Below, one piece after another: positions 17,038-24,770 of a DNA stretch of 38,539 nucleotides. The stretch's first letter is position 1. The number at the start of each line of letters is the position of its first letter. Made by a program: the position numbers and the translations under genes. The notes beneath the pieces are model-generated. The model did not search any database. It was not told the origin of the DNA and saw only the letters and a list, made by a program, of their open reading frames with translations. Source of the DNA: a virus; the IMG/VR virus record IMGVR_UViG_3300047274_000230, positions 1-38,539 of that record; one strand, given 5' to 3'.

Positions 17038-18066
17038 TCAGTCCATGTTGGAGACGTTGGTGGCACGCACAATGCCAATGTTCTTCAGCTCATACACCTT
17101 GGACCAGTTGGCCACGGTTTCAAGCTGTGCGCGAGTCGGGTTCACAGTAGTGACGCCCCACTTAGCACCCACGGGGTGATAGCAGTAGTGCAGGTCAATC
17201 GACATTGCATCACTCTTGGCGAGGATGTCACGGTCGGTTTCAGTCTGCATGGCGAGCTGTTCGCCCGAAGCCACTGCACCAGCGGTGAAGAAATAAGTGC
17301 CGTACTCAGTGGTGCTACCGGAACCGGCAGTAGGCACGTCGTCGGACACAATCACACGCAGACCCATGTAGGTGGGCACGTTGACTTGACCGCCATAAGC
17401 AGCAGCCAGCGAACCACCGGATTGAGTGGTGGAGGTGCCGCGAGCTTCGTCAGTGCTGACGTAATCAATGGCGCGACGCTCAACAAGGTCGTAAAAAACC
17501 TTGCTGTGGACGCACATTGCAGCCAGTTTCTCACCCTGATCGCCAAGAATGGCGCGGGCCTCAGCAACATGGCGGGGGCTCAGAGTGGTGGGAGTATCGG
17601 CAGAAGCCGAGTCGATGCAGAGATCGAAGAAGGCAGAGCTGCTGGTGTTGGCGTTCAGCGAACCGAACACACCTTGCAGGCAGGACAGCAGATCCTTCTG
17701 ACGCTGGTTAGCAACGTAATCAGCGATCTTGGCGCCAATGGCAGCCATGGGGTCGGAACCAGCAGCAAGAGCAGCCAGATCACGGGCCTCAAAGGCACGG
17801 CCACGGTGCAGGATCACGCCGATTTGCTTATCAGCTTGGATCTTGCCAGGGGTCAGCGAGGAGCTATCAGTCAGCACCTCAAAGTCGCCGGAAAGGTTTG
17901 CTTTCCAGAAAGGAACGTTGATGAAATCACCGCCCTCGGTGGCATTCAGCTCAGCCATGGGCTGCACCACACCGGAAGCCAAGAAGGCATCACGCTGAGT
18001 GGTTTGCTCGATGACGTAAGGCGTAAATACCTCGGGGATGATGATGTCAGAGCGAAGGGTCGCCAT
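17038..18066 (-). CDS. Major capsid protein
   Basis: A 342-residue protein with the features of a HK97-fold coat protein without a protease domain: MATLRSDIIIPEVFTPYVIE at the N-terminus, GGDFINVPFWKANLSGD (E-loop region), and LTPGKIQADKQIGVILHRGR followed by AFEARDLAALAAGSDP. Further along it has VHSKVFYDLVERRAIDYV and GLRVIVSDDVPT with a C-terminal AKWGVTTVNPTRAQLE. These blocks match coat proteins of phages with MuF-like head genes and a separate scaffold. It is preceded by a good Shine-Dalgarno (GAGGA, 6 nt before ATG) and follows the scaffold gene by 83 nt. Confidence 0.92.
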   Translation of the reverse strand: MATLRSDIIIPEVFTPYVIEQTTQRDAFLASGVVQPMAELNATEGGDFINVPFWKANLSGDFEVLTDSSSLTPGKIQADKQIGVILHRGRAFEARDLAALAAGSDPMAAIGAKIADYVANQRQKDLLSCLQGVFGSLNANTSSSAFFDLCIDSASADTPTTLSPRHVAEARAILGDQGEKLAAMCVHSKVFYDLVERRAIDYVSTDEARGTSTTQSGGSLAAAYGGQVNVPTYMGLRVIVSDDVPTAGSGSTTEYGTYFFTAGAVASGEQLAMQTETDRDILAKSDAMSIDLHYCYHPVGAKWGVTTVNPTRAQLETVANWSKVYELKNIGIVRATNVSNMD

Positions 18067-18149
18067 GACTAATCCTCAAGAATGGTTTTACGATGCGGGC
18101 GTAACCCAATGACGGACGGCGTAGCCAATTCGCGTCTAACGGTTACATA

Positions 18150-18845
18150 TTAAGCATTGTTTGCGGCTGCCTTCAAGCGCTCGTATAGATCGCGGTCAGT
18201 TTTGAACAGGCGGGATTGTTCGGTGAGGTTGAAATGCTCACGGCTGAACGGGTTTTTCGTGCCGACAGGTACATCACCAGAACCGGAGCGGCTGACGACA
18301 GGAGCGCCAGACCCTTTGATTGTGGGTGGCTTGAACAAGTAGCCACGCTCTTCTTTGAGGCGTGAAACCCATTGTTCCATCGGCACTTCGTTGTAACCGT
18401 CCACTGCCACGGGGTTGCCGTTTTCGTCAAGCTTGAGTTGATCACGCACAAGGCGCAACGCATCATGCGGGTTATGGGCACCCTGTTCAGCAAGGATGGC
18501 AACAACGCGATTGTCTAGCTGATTAACGGTCAGCTTTGACTCAAGTTCAGCGATGCGCTTTTTGTAACCTTCCTCGCGTTCTTGAAACTGTTGGGCGTAC
18601 TGCTTTAGCGCTTCGTCGTACTTGCCTTTGGATTCAAGTTCTTCCTGTTCCTTTTTGCGCTTGAAATCCAAAAGCTCTTGAACATCTACACCATCAGGAA
18701 CGGCGGGAGCTTTTTCTTTGGCAGCTTTGAGTTTGCCGATTAGTTCGTGATTTTTACGCTCCAGAGCTTCAATACTGCGCTTCAACGCCTCAGCATCGGT
18801 ATTGTCTGCAATCGGCGTAGCTTCCTGCAGTTGTTCGTCAGACAT
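18150..18845 (-). CDS. Scaffolding protein
   Basis: A 231-residue, highly charged protein. An acidic N-terminus (MSDEQLQEATPIADNTDAE) leads into a long helical coiled coil (about residues 20-110; EALERKNHELIGKLKAAKEK and a KRKKEQEELESKGKYDEALK stretch). The C-terminal part ends in a basic helix (SRLFKTDRDLYERLKAAANN), which in scaffolds contacts the coat. Position directly before the capsid gene is decisive. It has no protease motif, so cleavage by a phage protease is not expected from this gene. Confidence 0.88.
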   Translation of the reverse strand: MSDEQLQEATPIADNTDAEALKRSIEALERKNHELIGKLKAAKEKAPAVPDGVDVQELLDFKRKKEQEELESKGKYDEALKQYAQQFQEREEGYKKRIAELESKLTVNQLDNRVVAILAEQGAHNPHDALRLVRDQLKLDENGNPVAVDGYNEVPMEQWVSRLKEERGYLFKPPTIKGSGAPVVSRSGSGDVPVGTKNPFSREHFNLTEQSRLFKTDRDLYERLKAAANNA

Positions 18846-18858
18846 TGTGACCCGTAGG

Positions 18859-18885
18859 GTTTACCGCCAAAGTGTATAAGTAAAC
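18859..18885. promoter_or_regulatory. Inverted repeat between divergent genes (GTTTAC/GTAAAC)
   Basis: A perfect 6-bp inverted repeat (18859-18864 and 18880-18885, 15-bp centre) lies between the scaffold gene (minus) and the small plus-strand gene at 18903. Its centre contains GTGTATAAG, a possible -10 for the plus-strand gene. A regulator-binding dyad or promoter is possible; I see no strong -35. Confidence 0.3.
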
Positions 18886-18902
18886 GCTGCTTTTTGCACG
18901 TC

Positions 18903-19097
18903 ATGTCCCGTCGTGAATGGGATACACCAGTACGTGAGCCATGGAACCCGATCATTCACCATATGTTGAAGGCGATTGATCTGCACACGCGGGAATACCT
19001 AAAGACTCATGACCGCTGGCACGCGGATAACGCCAACGCGCTGCGTAAATACGTGGCTGAGCTTAAGGATCGGATACACCAAAGTGAAGGCCGTTAG
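18903..19097 (+). CDS. Small plus-strand protein inside the late block (64 aa)
   Basis: A 64-residue protein, from the ATG at 18903 (a TTG nine bases earlier is possible). It is charged and helical: MSRREWDTPVREPWNPIIHH, then LHTREYLKTHDRWHADNANA and LRKYVAELKDRIHQSEGR. The final 'A-x-x-LRxYVxxLKDxI' segment is a motif I recall from small proteins of cyanophages. It is the only plus-strand gene in 24 kb of minus-strand late genes, overlapping the end of the convergent gene by 4 nt. It may be an early-expressed gene placed in the late block. Function is unknown. Confidence 0.65.
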   Translation: MSRREWDTPVREPWNPIIHHMLKAIDLHTREYLKTHDRWHADNANALRKYVAELKDRIHQSEGR

Positions 19098-19288
19098 TCG
19101 TCGTCTTCGTCGTCTTCGTCGTCGTCACCTTCAGTGCAGGTAATGACTTCAACGCCTTCAGCAAGACGCCCCATCAACGCGCCAAGACCTTCGGGGCTAT
19201 TGGGAACAGGGAACAGAAAGCGACCTTCAATCAGGCCATCAGCGCACTTGAGGTAGGTGCAACTGCCCTCCCAGATTTTGCCGTTCAT
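19094..19288 (-). CDS. Small protein with acidic tail (64 aa)
   Basis: A 64-residue protein: MNGKIWEGSCTYLKCADGL, IEGRFLFPVPNSPEGL, MGRLAEGVEVITCTEG and an acidic C-terminus of about ten Asp/Glu. The acidic tail is encoded by a run of GAC/GAC/GAA-like codons, so it is also a short low-complexity repeat. It overlaps the preceding TUDOR-like gene by 4 nt (ATGA) and converges with the plus-strand gene at 18903. Three Cys do not make a clear metal site. Function is unknown. Confidence 0.6.
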   Translation of the reverse strand: MNGKIWEGSCTYLKCADGLIEGRFLFPVPNSPEGLGALMGRLAEGVEVITCTEGDDDEDDEDDD

Positions 19289-19515
19289 TTGCTTTTGGGC
19301 GCCTCACGCAATTCTGATCGCTTTTTCAGAACTGGGTTGCCGGTTGATTCCGATTGAATGCGCAGGATCGGGTCGTCGTTGCTACCAACACGTGTGACCT
19401 TGCCACCAGACGGGCCTTCAATAGTTGCGCGGTTGCCAGCCCTGCCGGTCACGGTGCCGTAGGTGCGTGTGCCTTGATAAACCCAGCTAACGCGGGATCC
19501 AATTCCGATGGCCAT
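19285..19515 (-). CDS. TUDOR-like small protein (DUF2945/HVA1 type)
   Basis: A 76-residue protein with the pattern of the DUF2945 (hypervirulence-associated TUDOR) family: IGSRVSWVYQGTRTYGTVTG near the start, then NDDPILRIQSESTGNPVLKK and SELREAP. The 'G-x-x-V-x-W ... G-x-V ... DDP-x-x-x-I ... G ... K-x-SEL' arrangement is what I know of the family. The ATG overlaps the upstream stop by one base (TAATG). A small nucleic-acid or protein-binding barrel is likely; its role in the phage is unknown. Confidence 0.68.
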   Translation of the reverse strand: MAIGIGSRVSWVYQGTRTYGTVTGRAGNRATIEGPSGGKVTRVGSNDDPILRIQSESTGNPVLKKRSELREAPKSK

Positions 19516-19649
19516 TACTTTTTCTTGCGTGATTTACCGGCTTTTGCGTAGGCGATTGCGGCTGCCTGTTTTGGAGGCTTGCCCGCCTTGATTTCGCGTT
19601 TGATGTTTTCCTGAATGACTTTCTTGCTCCGACCTTTCTTCAGAGGCAT
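19515..19649 (-). CDS. Small basic protein, DUF6496-like (44 aa)
   Basis: A 44-codon gene: MPLKKGRSKKVIQENIKREI, then KAGKPPKQAAAIAYAKAGKS and a KKK end. This 'MPLKKG-S-x-K-x-I-x-x-NI-x-x-x-x-x-x-GKPxKQAxAIA-x-x-KAGKS' pattern is a well-populated small phage protein family. It overlaps, in another frame, the 3' half of the 91-residue frame at 19534-19809, and its stop overlaps the ATG of the TUDOR-like gene. Lys/Arg content suggests a nucleic-acid contact. It is usually carried near head genes, as here. Confidence 0.8.
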   Translation of the reverse strand: MPLKKGRSKKVIQENIKREIKAGKPPKQAAAIAYAKAGKSRKKK

Positions 19650-19809
19650 CGCGCCATTCGGCAACTGCATCCAATTTAGTGCTTAGATCAGGCGTGAACC
19701 AACCTTCGTTGGTATAGATGGCGTTGATCCAAGTTTCACCAACAAGGGCGCACACGGCATCGCTGTAAACGTAACCGTCTTTGAAGTGCCTAAGCGGCGG
19801 GTTTGCCAT
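19534..19809 (-). CDS. Hypothetical protein (91 aa), 3' half overlapped by the 44-residue gene
   Basis: A 91-residue frame after the MuF-like gene, overlapping its end by 20 nt. The N-terminal half (MANPPLRHFKDGYVYSDAV, CALVGETWINAIYTNEGWF) reads like a normal protein. The second half is polar and basic (SEQESHSGKHQTRNQGGQ) and coincides with the 44-residue gene in a different frame, so it may be a by-product of that gene. Either the two overlap by 116 nt, or an ancestral stop was lost. No function recognised. Confidence 0.5.
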   Translation of the reverse strand: MANPPLRHFKDGYVYSDAVCALVGETWINAIYTNEGWFTPDLSTKLDAVAEWRDASEERSEQESHSGKHQTRNQGGQASKTGSRNRLRKSR

Positions 19810-21094
19810 AACGCTCCTGCAACTGTTTCAGGCTAACTTCACTGCCGTCATCGCGCACCATGCGGGACAAAGCGCCTTCTGGGCCGTATTTGTCTACCAG
19901 CATTGTGTAATACGGTTGCTTGCTGCCAAAGATTTCACGTTGCACTTCAGGGCGATCACGCAGCCATTTTGCATAGTTGGTGTCTGCTGAAACTTGACCA
20001 CCAGCAGCAGCGCGGCGAGCAGGTCCAATTACTTCCTCGGGTGGACGCAGTCCAAGGGCGCGGTAATCAATGACGGGGATTGTTGTACTGCGGCAGTTGA
20101 AATGAACAGGTGGCGTAGGACCATCGCCGTACTTGAATGTTTTGCCGTCAAGACTGCGGCAGATCGCTGATGTCCTGCTATCCAGCGTGGCAAGGTATTG
20201 ATACTTTTGCGTTACATCTTCGTTAGAGCGATACACCTGCTGGCTTGCTTCATTGGCCACCTGCTGCACACTGGTCCGCACAATGGTGAGCACCTGATGG
20301 TCAGCCATACGGGTTAGTTCACCACCGGCTAAGGCTTGCTGTCGTGCTGTTTTTGCGAGCTGGCCAAAATCAAGCGATCCAACCATGCGGCGGGCAATTT
20401 GAGGTGTCGGCTCACCGGTCAAAAGGCCCGTGCGGACAATGGCGTTGAAGCGCTGCGCTTGAGATTCGGCTAGGCCACGAAAGGCTTTAGATACAACTTC
20501 GCCATTTGGAAGGGTAATGGCTGAGCCTTGTGCAGCAGTCAGATTGAAGCCACCAGTGCCAGGCAGCGTGAAGTTGAGATCAGTTGGATCAACCGTGGCG
20601 ACAGTCGCGGCGAAGTTTGGCGATACCTCTACGGTGCGGACAGCTTGCTGAGCAACAACGCTGGGTTCAATGCCACGTGCGCCAACTTGGCCACCTTCAA
20701 TCGCAAGCCGCAGTTGCTCAGTGACAAATTCAGTCTGTAGCTCGGCCAAGCCCTGTAGCTCAGTGGTTACATACGCTGTGTTTCTACCCGCCCAACCGTC
20801 TAGCGATTCTTTAAGTTGAGCAAGGATGACGCGTAAACGCTGAGCCTGCACTGATTGTGGGCTAACGATGCCAGCACCGGCAGTAGCTTCACCAAAATCA
20901 ATGCGCTTCAGATCATCAACGGCGCTAAGGATAATGGCGTTGTAATCACGCACAATTTGCTTGGCGACCGCATTGCTGAAACGATTTAGATCAATGGCGT
21001 TGCGATAAATGTTGGCAACCGGATTTCTGCGATCAATGCGCCGCTTGAACTGCTCAACGTTTAGCAGGCGGGGTGTTACGCCAGATTGCGTCAT
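19790..21094 (-). CDS. Head morphogenesis protein, MuF-like
   Basis: A 434-residue protein with a helical N-terminus (FKRRIDRRNPVANIYRNAID, NRFSNAVAKQIVRDY). The C-terminal MuF domain (about residues 270-345) is clear: IVRTSVQQVANEASQQVYRS, YLATLDSRTSAICRSLDGKT and PTPPVHFNCRSTTIPV. These are the Mu F signature elements, including the conserved 'R-T-S/C ... C-x-x-L-x-G ... P-P-x-H-x-x-C-R'. It follows the portal gene with a 4-nt overlap and acts in capsid assembly or genome ejection. A C-terminal extension of about 85 residues follows the MuF domain (GPARRAAAGGQVSADTNYAK ...); it is common in the family. Confidence 0.92.
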   Translation of the reverse strand: MTQSGVTPRLLNVEQFKRRIDRRNPVANIYRNAIDLNRFSNAVAKQIVRDYNAIILSAVDDLKRIDFGEATAGAGIVSPQSVQAQRLRVILAQLKESLDGWAGRNTAYVTTELQGLAELQTEFVTEQLRLAIEGGQVGARGIEPSVVAQQAVRTVEVSPNFAATVATVDPTDLNFTLPGTGGFNLTAAQGSAITLPNGEVVSKAFRGLAESQAQRFNAIVRTGLLTGEPTPQIARRMVGSLDFGQLAKTARQQALAGGELTRMADHQVLTIVRTSVQQVANEASQQVYRSNEDVTQKYQYLATLDSRTSAICRSLDGKTFKYGDGPTPPVHFNCRSTTIPVIDYRALGLRPPEEVIGPARRAAAGGQVSADTNYAKWLRDRPEVQREIFGSKQPYYTMLVDKYGPEGALSRMVRDDGSEVSLKQLQERYGKPAA

Positions 21095-22563
21095 TGCATC
21101 ATTTCATCGCTAGGCATTTCTTCGCCAACAACATCTTCTGCGCCAAGGTTTTCGGGGCCGCCCATTTCAATCAGTCCGCCAGCTTGTGTTGCTTCAAGCT
21201 CTTCCTCAACGTCAAAATCGTCGCCAAGCACTTCACCTTGGGCAAGTTGATCGAGCAACGTCTTCTGGCTGATGACACCAGCGGTGTAGGTTTGCAGCAG
21301 TGCAGTGATCTCTTGCGGTTCAAGGCGTGCGCCAAGGAAATCACGGTTGACGTAGCTGCTGCCAGCTTGCTGAATGCCAAGGTAATCAGCGTGGAAACGC
21401 AGGCAGTTGTCGATTAGATCTTGCACCTGCTGAGCGATCACCATCATGGTGGAATCGCCTTGGCTGCGATCAATACGCTTGGCCTCGGCAGTTTCGGCAC
21501 TTAGCTTTTGGCCCAACACAGCGGATAGGCCAAGTTCGTTGATCTGCCGTTCAAGCTGCTGCAGACGGTCAAACTGCGAACGGAAGCTATTGCCGCTTGG
21601 CTCGATGTATTCGGCCTTGCCTTCGGCGGGGAATGCGATCGCCTCACCAGGGCCGGCACTAACTTCCTCGGCGCTAGACGGGAAGCCAAAGAAGGCGAGC
21701 ATCGGCACTGCAGAAATGTGCAGCATGTTATCCAGATCGCTCTGGATCTGATACGCCTTCAGGTTCAGCTCGGCAATGTCTTCCAGCGGCGGGCGAGACT
21801 CAAGCAGGCCAACACGGTTGGAATAGGCCGTAGCAAACGGGATGTAATCAAGGCTGGTGGTGCCTTCTGCGACCGTTTCAAAGTTGCCGGTTTGATCGTT
21901 TTGGCGGAACAATTCGTAAGATCCAGGGCGCAATACACGCACCTGTTCCACCATCTTTTCGCCATATTCACCGTCAACAACTGTCACTCGCTCCATCAAA
22001 CGAAGCTGAGTTAGCTGCTGTGCGCCGTTGACCAGTTCAGAACGCCAGCCCAGAATGTCACGCGGGGTATAAGTAACCCAATACGGACGCAAAGACGCAA
22101 CATCCGTGATGTTTTGAATTTCGTCGTCGGTTTGGCTAGGGAAATCAACCAACACGCCAGCGTGGCCGTAACGAACAACCTTGCGGCTCAGTTCATACGT
22201 AAAGATGTTCAGATCGTTGCCGGCCAAGTCAACGTCAAACAGTTGTTCGCGGATTACATCTTGTACGTCGTCAAGGCGTACAGGCTTACGGGTCAACATG
22301 CCGGCCAGCATCCGTTCAAGCCGCTGGTAATACGGCGGGCAAACGCTACGGGCTAGGCGGTTGTCGTAACTTTCGTCTTGCTCGCGTGGTTCTTGCGGGA
22401 GGTAACGCCGATGCTTGCGGCGCATTCCATAAGTGCCCTGCAGCAGATCTTCAATCAAGATCCAGTGCGCTTCCTGCGCAACCCAAGTGCCATTGGGATC
22501 TTGAACCTGCGTGGCCGTGCGCGTCAGATTCCGGTCATAGTGCCTGAAACCGGTGTACGTCAT
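21091..22563 (-). CDS. Portal protein (DUF4055 type)
   Basis: A 490-residue protein: YGMRRKHRRYLPQEPREQDE, YDNRLARSVCPPYYQRLERM, LAGMLTRKPVRLDDVQDVIR, then VVRYGHAGVLVDFPSQ and RPYWVTYTPRDILGWRSEL. This is the DUF4055 portal pattern (long N-terminal helices, the 'Y-W-V-x-Y-x-P-x-x-I-L-x-W' wing motif). The middle has YQIQSDLDNMLHISAVPMLA, and the C-terminus is acidic and Met-rich. It forms the dodecameric DNA entry ring and is coupled to the MuF-like gene by a 4-nt overlap, as usual. Confidence 0.92.
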   Translation of the reverse strand: MTYTGFRHYDRNLTRTATQVQDPNGTWVAQEAHWILIEDLLQGTYGMRRKHRRYLPQEPREQDESYDNRLARSVCPPYYQRLERMLAGMLTRKPVRLDDVQDVIREQLFDVDLAGNDLNIFTYELSRKVVRYGHAGVLVDFPSQTDDEIQNITDVASLRPYWVTYTPRDILGWRSELVNGAQQLTQLRLMERVTVVDGEYGEKMVEQVRVLRPGSYELFRQNDQTGNFETVAEGTTSLDYIPFATAYSNRVGLLESRPPLEDIAELNLKAYQIQSDLDNMLHISAVPMLAFFGFPSSAEEVSAGPGEAIAFPAEGKAEYIEPSGNSFRSQFDRLQQLERQINELGLSAVLGQKLSAETAEAKRIDRSQGDSTMMVIAQQVQDLIDNCLRFHADYLGIQQAGSSYVNRDFLGARLEPQEITALLQTYTAGVISQKTLLDQLAQGEVLGDDFDVEEELEATQAGGLIEMGGPENLGAEDVVGEEMPSDEMMQ

Positions 22564-22688
22564 CTTTTGCGCCTAGCCATGCACAAAGTCTATGGCTCTA
22601 GGTTAATCGGGAATAATGGCTGGGCCTCCGATACCGCCACACACGGCGTTCAGCCTTACGGTTTGAACCGACCCAGCAGGATCAAAGT
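22564..22688. other. Intergenic stretch upstream of portal
   Basis: The 125 nt between the portal start and the small gene upstream holds no ORF. A CGGTT-TG-AACCG element on the plus strand looks like a tiny dyad; I see no terminator or good promoter. Confidence 0.4.
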
Positions 22689-22877
22689 TTATTCGGATTG
22701 ATCAGCGCGGTTGATTTCATCGTCAAGGGCATCACCGGCTTCGTCAAAGCCTTCGTCGTAAAGCCATTGCTGGAGGGTGGCAAGCATGGCTGAGGCGGCT
22801 TCGTTGAAGTCGTATGAGCCGTTGTCCTGAACGGAGTCAAAGGCGGCTTCAAGATCGCGCCAGAGGGGAGCGGACAT
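22689..22877 (-). CDS. Small acidic protein between terminase and portal (62 aa)
   Basis: A 62-residue acidic helical protein: MSAPLWRDLEAAFDSVQDNG, SYDFNEAASAMLATLQQWLY, DEGFDEAGDALDDEINRADQ. No known motif. It lies between terL and portal on the late transcript and is preceded by the minus-strand GGGGTATACTC element at 22945-22954 (candidate promoter). Acidic helical small proteins in this position are usually of unknown function; a chaperone or regulatory role would be guesswork. Confidence 0.6.
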   Translation of the reverse strand: MSAPLWRDLEAAFDSVQDNGSYDFNEAASAMLATLQQWLYDEGFDEAGDALDDEINRADQSE

Positions 22878-22944
22878 AAGAAAAAGGCACAGCCCGACGC
22901 CAAGGCAGAGCGGGAACGACTTAAGGGTAGCGGTAGATATTGAG

Positions 22945-22954
22945 AGTATACCCC
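22945..22954 (-). promoter_or_regulatory. Candidate promoter core GGGGTATACT, minus strand
   Basis: On the minus strand this reads GGGGTATACT, identical to the core of the plus-strand promoters at 28376 and 30428. It starts 8 nt past the terL stop and precedes the small acidic gene and portal. The -35 region is poor, so this may be a weaker or activator-dependent version. Confidence 0.4.
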
Positions 22955-22961
22955 ATGGCGA

Positions 22962-24287
22962 TCAATACAGCCTGATGCCTGTGCCCTTGCCCGCGTTCGC
23001 GTGTAGCGGGTTGTACTCAGACATGACCAGATACCCCAGCCCGTCTGTCCAGTGCTCAATCCCAGCCGACTTGTCGATCACGTAATCGTCAGCACCCTGC
23101 TTGTACGTCACGTTGCGCAGCGCCTTGATCGTGTTCTTGCAACGCGGGTGGACAAACAGGCGGATCTGGCCGTTGGCGTTACGAATCAAGCTGTTTGTGG
23201 CGTTGATCTTGTCCTTTACTGACCAGGGTGCCTTGGGGCTGACCACGCCGAAACCGTACTGCCGGATGATCTCGTGATCCGTGCGGCCAGCCGATGAAGT
23301 CTTGCGGGCACTACCGGTTGGATCCGGATAAGCGATCAGCTTTCGATCCCTGAACCGATCACGCAGCATGGCGCACACCTCATCGGTGTTGGTCTGGGTT
23401 ACGGACACCTCATCCCATATATGGAGCGTGTCGCCTACACGGCTACCAAGCACACCGGCCAGCACACTCACGTTGAAGTCAGTGCCCCACAGGATCGGAC
23501 CGCCGGTATCGCGGACAGTATCTGAAATGTTGTCGTCGCTGAAATCGGGGTAGACACGGCCCGACAGGGTTTCAAAGCTGGCGAGGTATTCCTGGCGAAA
23601 GGTGCGGTCGTCAAGCGTGCGACGGGCAGCCTCAACCTCATCCTCGGGAACATTGCCGCCTTGAATGGTGGTGTAACTAAAAGTTGACCAGTCAGGCTGA
23701 TCCTGCGCTTGTTCCCATAGGTCATGAAACCAGTTGAGGCCAGCAGGCGTCGTAATAAACCATGCCGGACCACCTTGGTCTGACAGCGCTGGGCGCAGCA
23801 CCATCTCCCATGCTTCCTGCTTGACGTAAGCGGCTTCGTCAACGATCAGGCTGCTCAGCGACACACCACGAAGGGCATCAGCGGATTCGGCACCCTTTAA
23901 GGCAATGACGCTGCCATTACTTAATTCAACAGACAGTTCAGATTCATTTTTTCTGGCAAACATTTCAGGCGGCACCATGGCACGAAGCTGGCGCCATGCA
24001 ATTTGTTTTGCCGACTTATATGTTTGTGTCACATACCAGTTGAGGCTGCCGGGGTGCTCAATGGCCCACGCGACAAGGCGGCTGATACAGAGGTAAGTCT
24101 TGCCGAAGCGGCGGCCAGAACAAAGCAGCTTGAAACGTTCGGGCGCATCCCAGACCTGACGTTGCGGGCCGGTCAAGCCTTGGTAAAGCTGCTCAGCGAA
24201 TGGCAGCCAGTCCTTTTGATCCTGCAGGTCTGCTGGGATGGGCGGTTCAAGCAGGAAGCCGCCAGGGGCGTGGGCGAGCAGGCTCAA
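22962..24287 (-). CDS. terL: Terminase large subunit
   Basis: A 441-residue ATPase/nuclease. The Walker A motif is CSGRRFGKT (about residues 56-64) and Walker B is SLIVDEAAYV (about 146-155); WFITTPAG (about 176-183) is the coupling motif. The nuclease part has the RNase H-type acids: GTDFNVSVLAG (D270), AYPDPTGSA (D322) and HWTDGLGYLVM (D415). It overlaps the terS stop by 4 nt. It translocates and cuts DNA during packaging. All expected catalytic residues are in place, so I expect it to be functional. Confidence 0.95.
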   Translation of the reverse strand: MSLLAHAPGGFLLEPPIPADLQDQKDWLPFAEQLYQGLTGPQRQVWDAPERFKLLCSGRRFGKTYLCISRLVAWAIEHPGSLNWYVTQTYKSAKQIAWRQLRAMVPPEMFARKNESELSVELSNGSVIALKGAESADALRGVSLSSLIVDEAAYVKQEAWEMVLRPALSDQGGPAWFITTPAGLNWFHDLWEQAQDQPDWSTFSYTTIQGGNVPEDEVEAARRTLDDRTFRQEYLASFETLSGRVYPDFSDDNISDTVRDTGGPILWGTDFNVSVLAGVLGSRVGDTLHIWDEVSVTQTNTDEVCAMLRDRFRDRKLIAYPDPTGSARKTSSAGRTDHEIIRQYGFGVVSPKAPWSVKDKINATNSLIRNANGQIRLFVHPRCKNTIKALRNVTYKQGADDYVIDKSAGIEHWTDGLGYLVMSEYNPLHANAGKGTGIRLY

Positions 24288-24601
24288 ATTTCAAGGCCGA
24301 TCAGTTTGGCTTGAAGCTGAATGGCGTTTAGGGCGACTTGGGTTTGCCCGCGTTTGTAGGCGGACTGTTCGTAGGTGCGAGCACGACCTAGGGCTTCAGC
24401 GATCCATGAAGGGCGCGTCATGGCGGCGTCCTCTTCTAGGCGAATGCGAGCACGTTTGATGTAATTGTCAGCTTGACGATTATCAATGTTCCATTGCTTC
24501 GCACAGAACTGCACAATTTGACCACGGGATTGGCCTTCAGTAAGGAGACCGTAAACCGTGTCAATTCGGAAGTTAACTTCAGCGGCGGTAGAACGCGCCA
24601 A
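24284..24601 (-). CDS. terS: Terminase small subunit
   Basis: A 105-residue helical protein: EVNFRIDTVYGLLTEGQSRG, QIVQFCAKQWNIDNRQADNY, IKRARIRLEEDAA and a helical C-terminus. The helix-turn-helix 'G-x-x-x-x-x-I-x-x-x-x-x-x-x-x-x-x-x-x-x-x-x-x-x-I-x-R-A' pattern and its place before terL identify it as the DNA-recognition subunit. The frame starts with TTG at 24601 and no Shine-Dalgarno is evident, so the start is the least certain part. Two repeat arrays lie just upstream and could be its binding site. Confidence 0.85.
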   Translation of the reverse strand: MARSTAAEVNFRIDTVYGLLTEGQSRGQIVQFCAKQWNIDNRQADNYIKRARIRLEEDAAMTRPSWIAEALGRARTYEQSAYKRGQTQVALNAIQLQAKLIGLEI

Positions 24602-24653
24602 GGTTGAAATAAAAGCGATGAAGCAAGGATAAACCGAAAACGAGAGAATGGTG

Positions 24654-24707
24654 GCGGATGAGACTCAGCTGAGACGTATTTGGGACCAATGGGACGCGGA
24701 TGAGACT
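24654..24707. repeat. TGRGAC array (five copies, about 11-bp phased) with a flanking 12-bp direct repeat
   Basis: TGAGAC or TGGGAC occurs at 24659, 24670, 24681, 24690 and 24701, giving spacings of 11, 11, 9 and 11 bp. The outer copies are part of an exact 12-bp direct repeat GCGGATGAGACT at 24654-24665 and 24696-24707. It lies between terS and the early genes. Helical phasing suggests protein binding on one DNA face. Confidence 0.6.
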
Positions 24708-24770
24708 TGGAGGGATTGTGGAAATGTGCCTTGGGATGCTTGCCATCCTGAAAAATCTGGCTAAGGTTTC

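Noticed and set aside
17023-18072. 349-residue plus-strand ORF opposite the capsid gene
   Set aside because: It mirrors the capsid gene codon by codon (His/Val/Ser-rich, no recognisable domain) and has no promoter or ribosome site; it arises from biased codon use.
22640-22690. GGTTCAAACC stretch resembling a tRNA T-arm
   Set aside because: No acceptor, D or anticodon arms can be formed around it.
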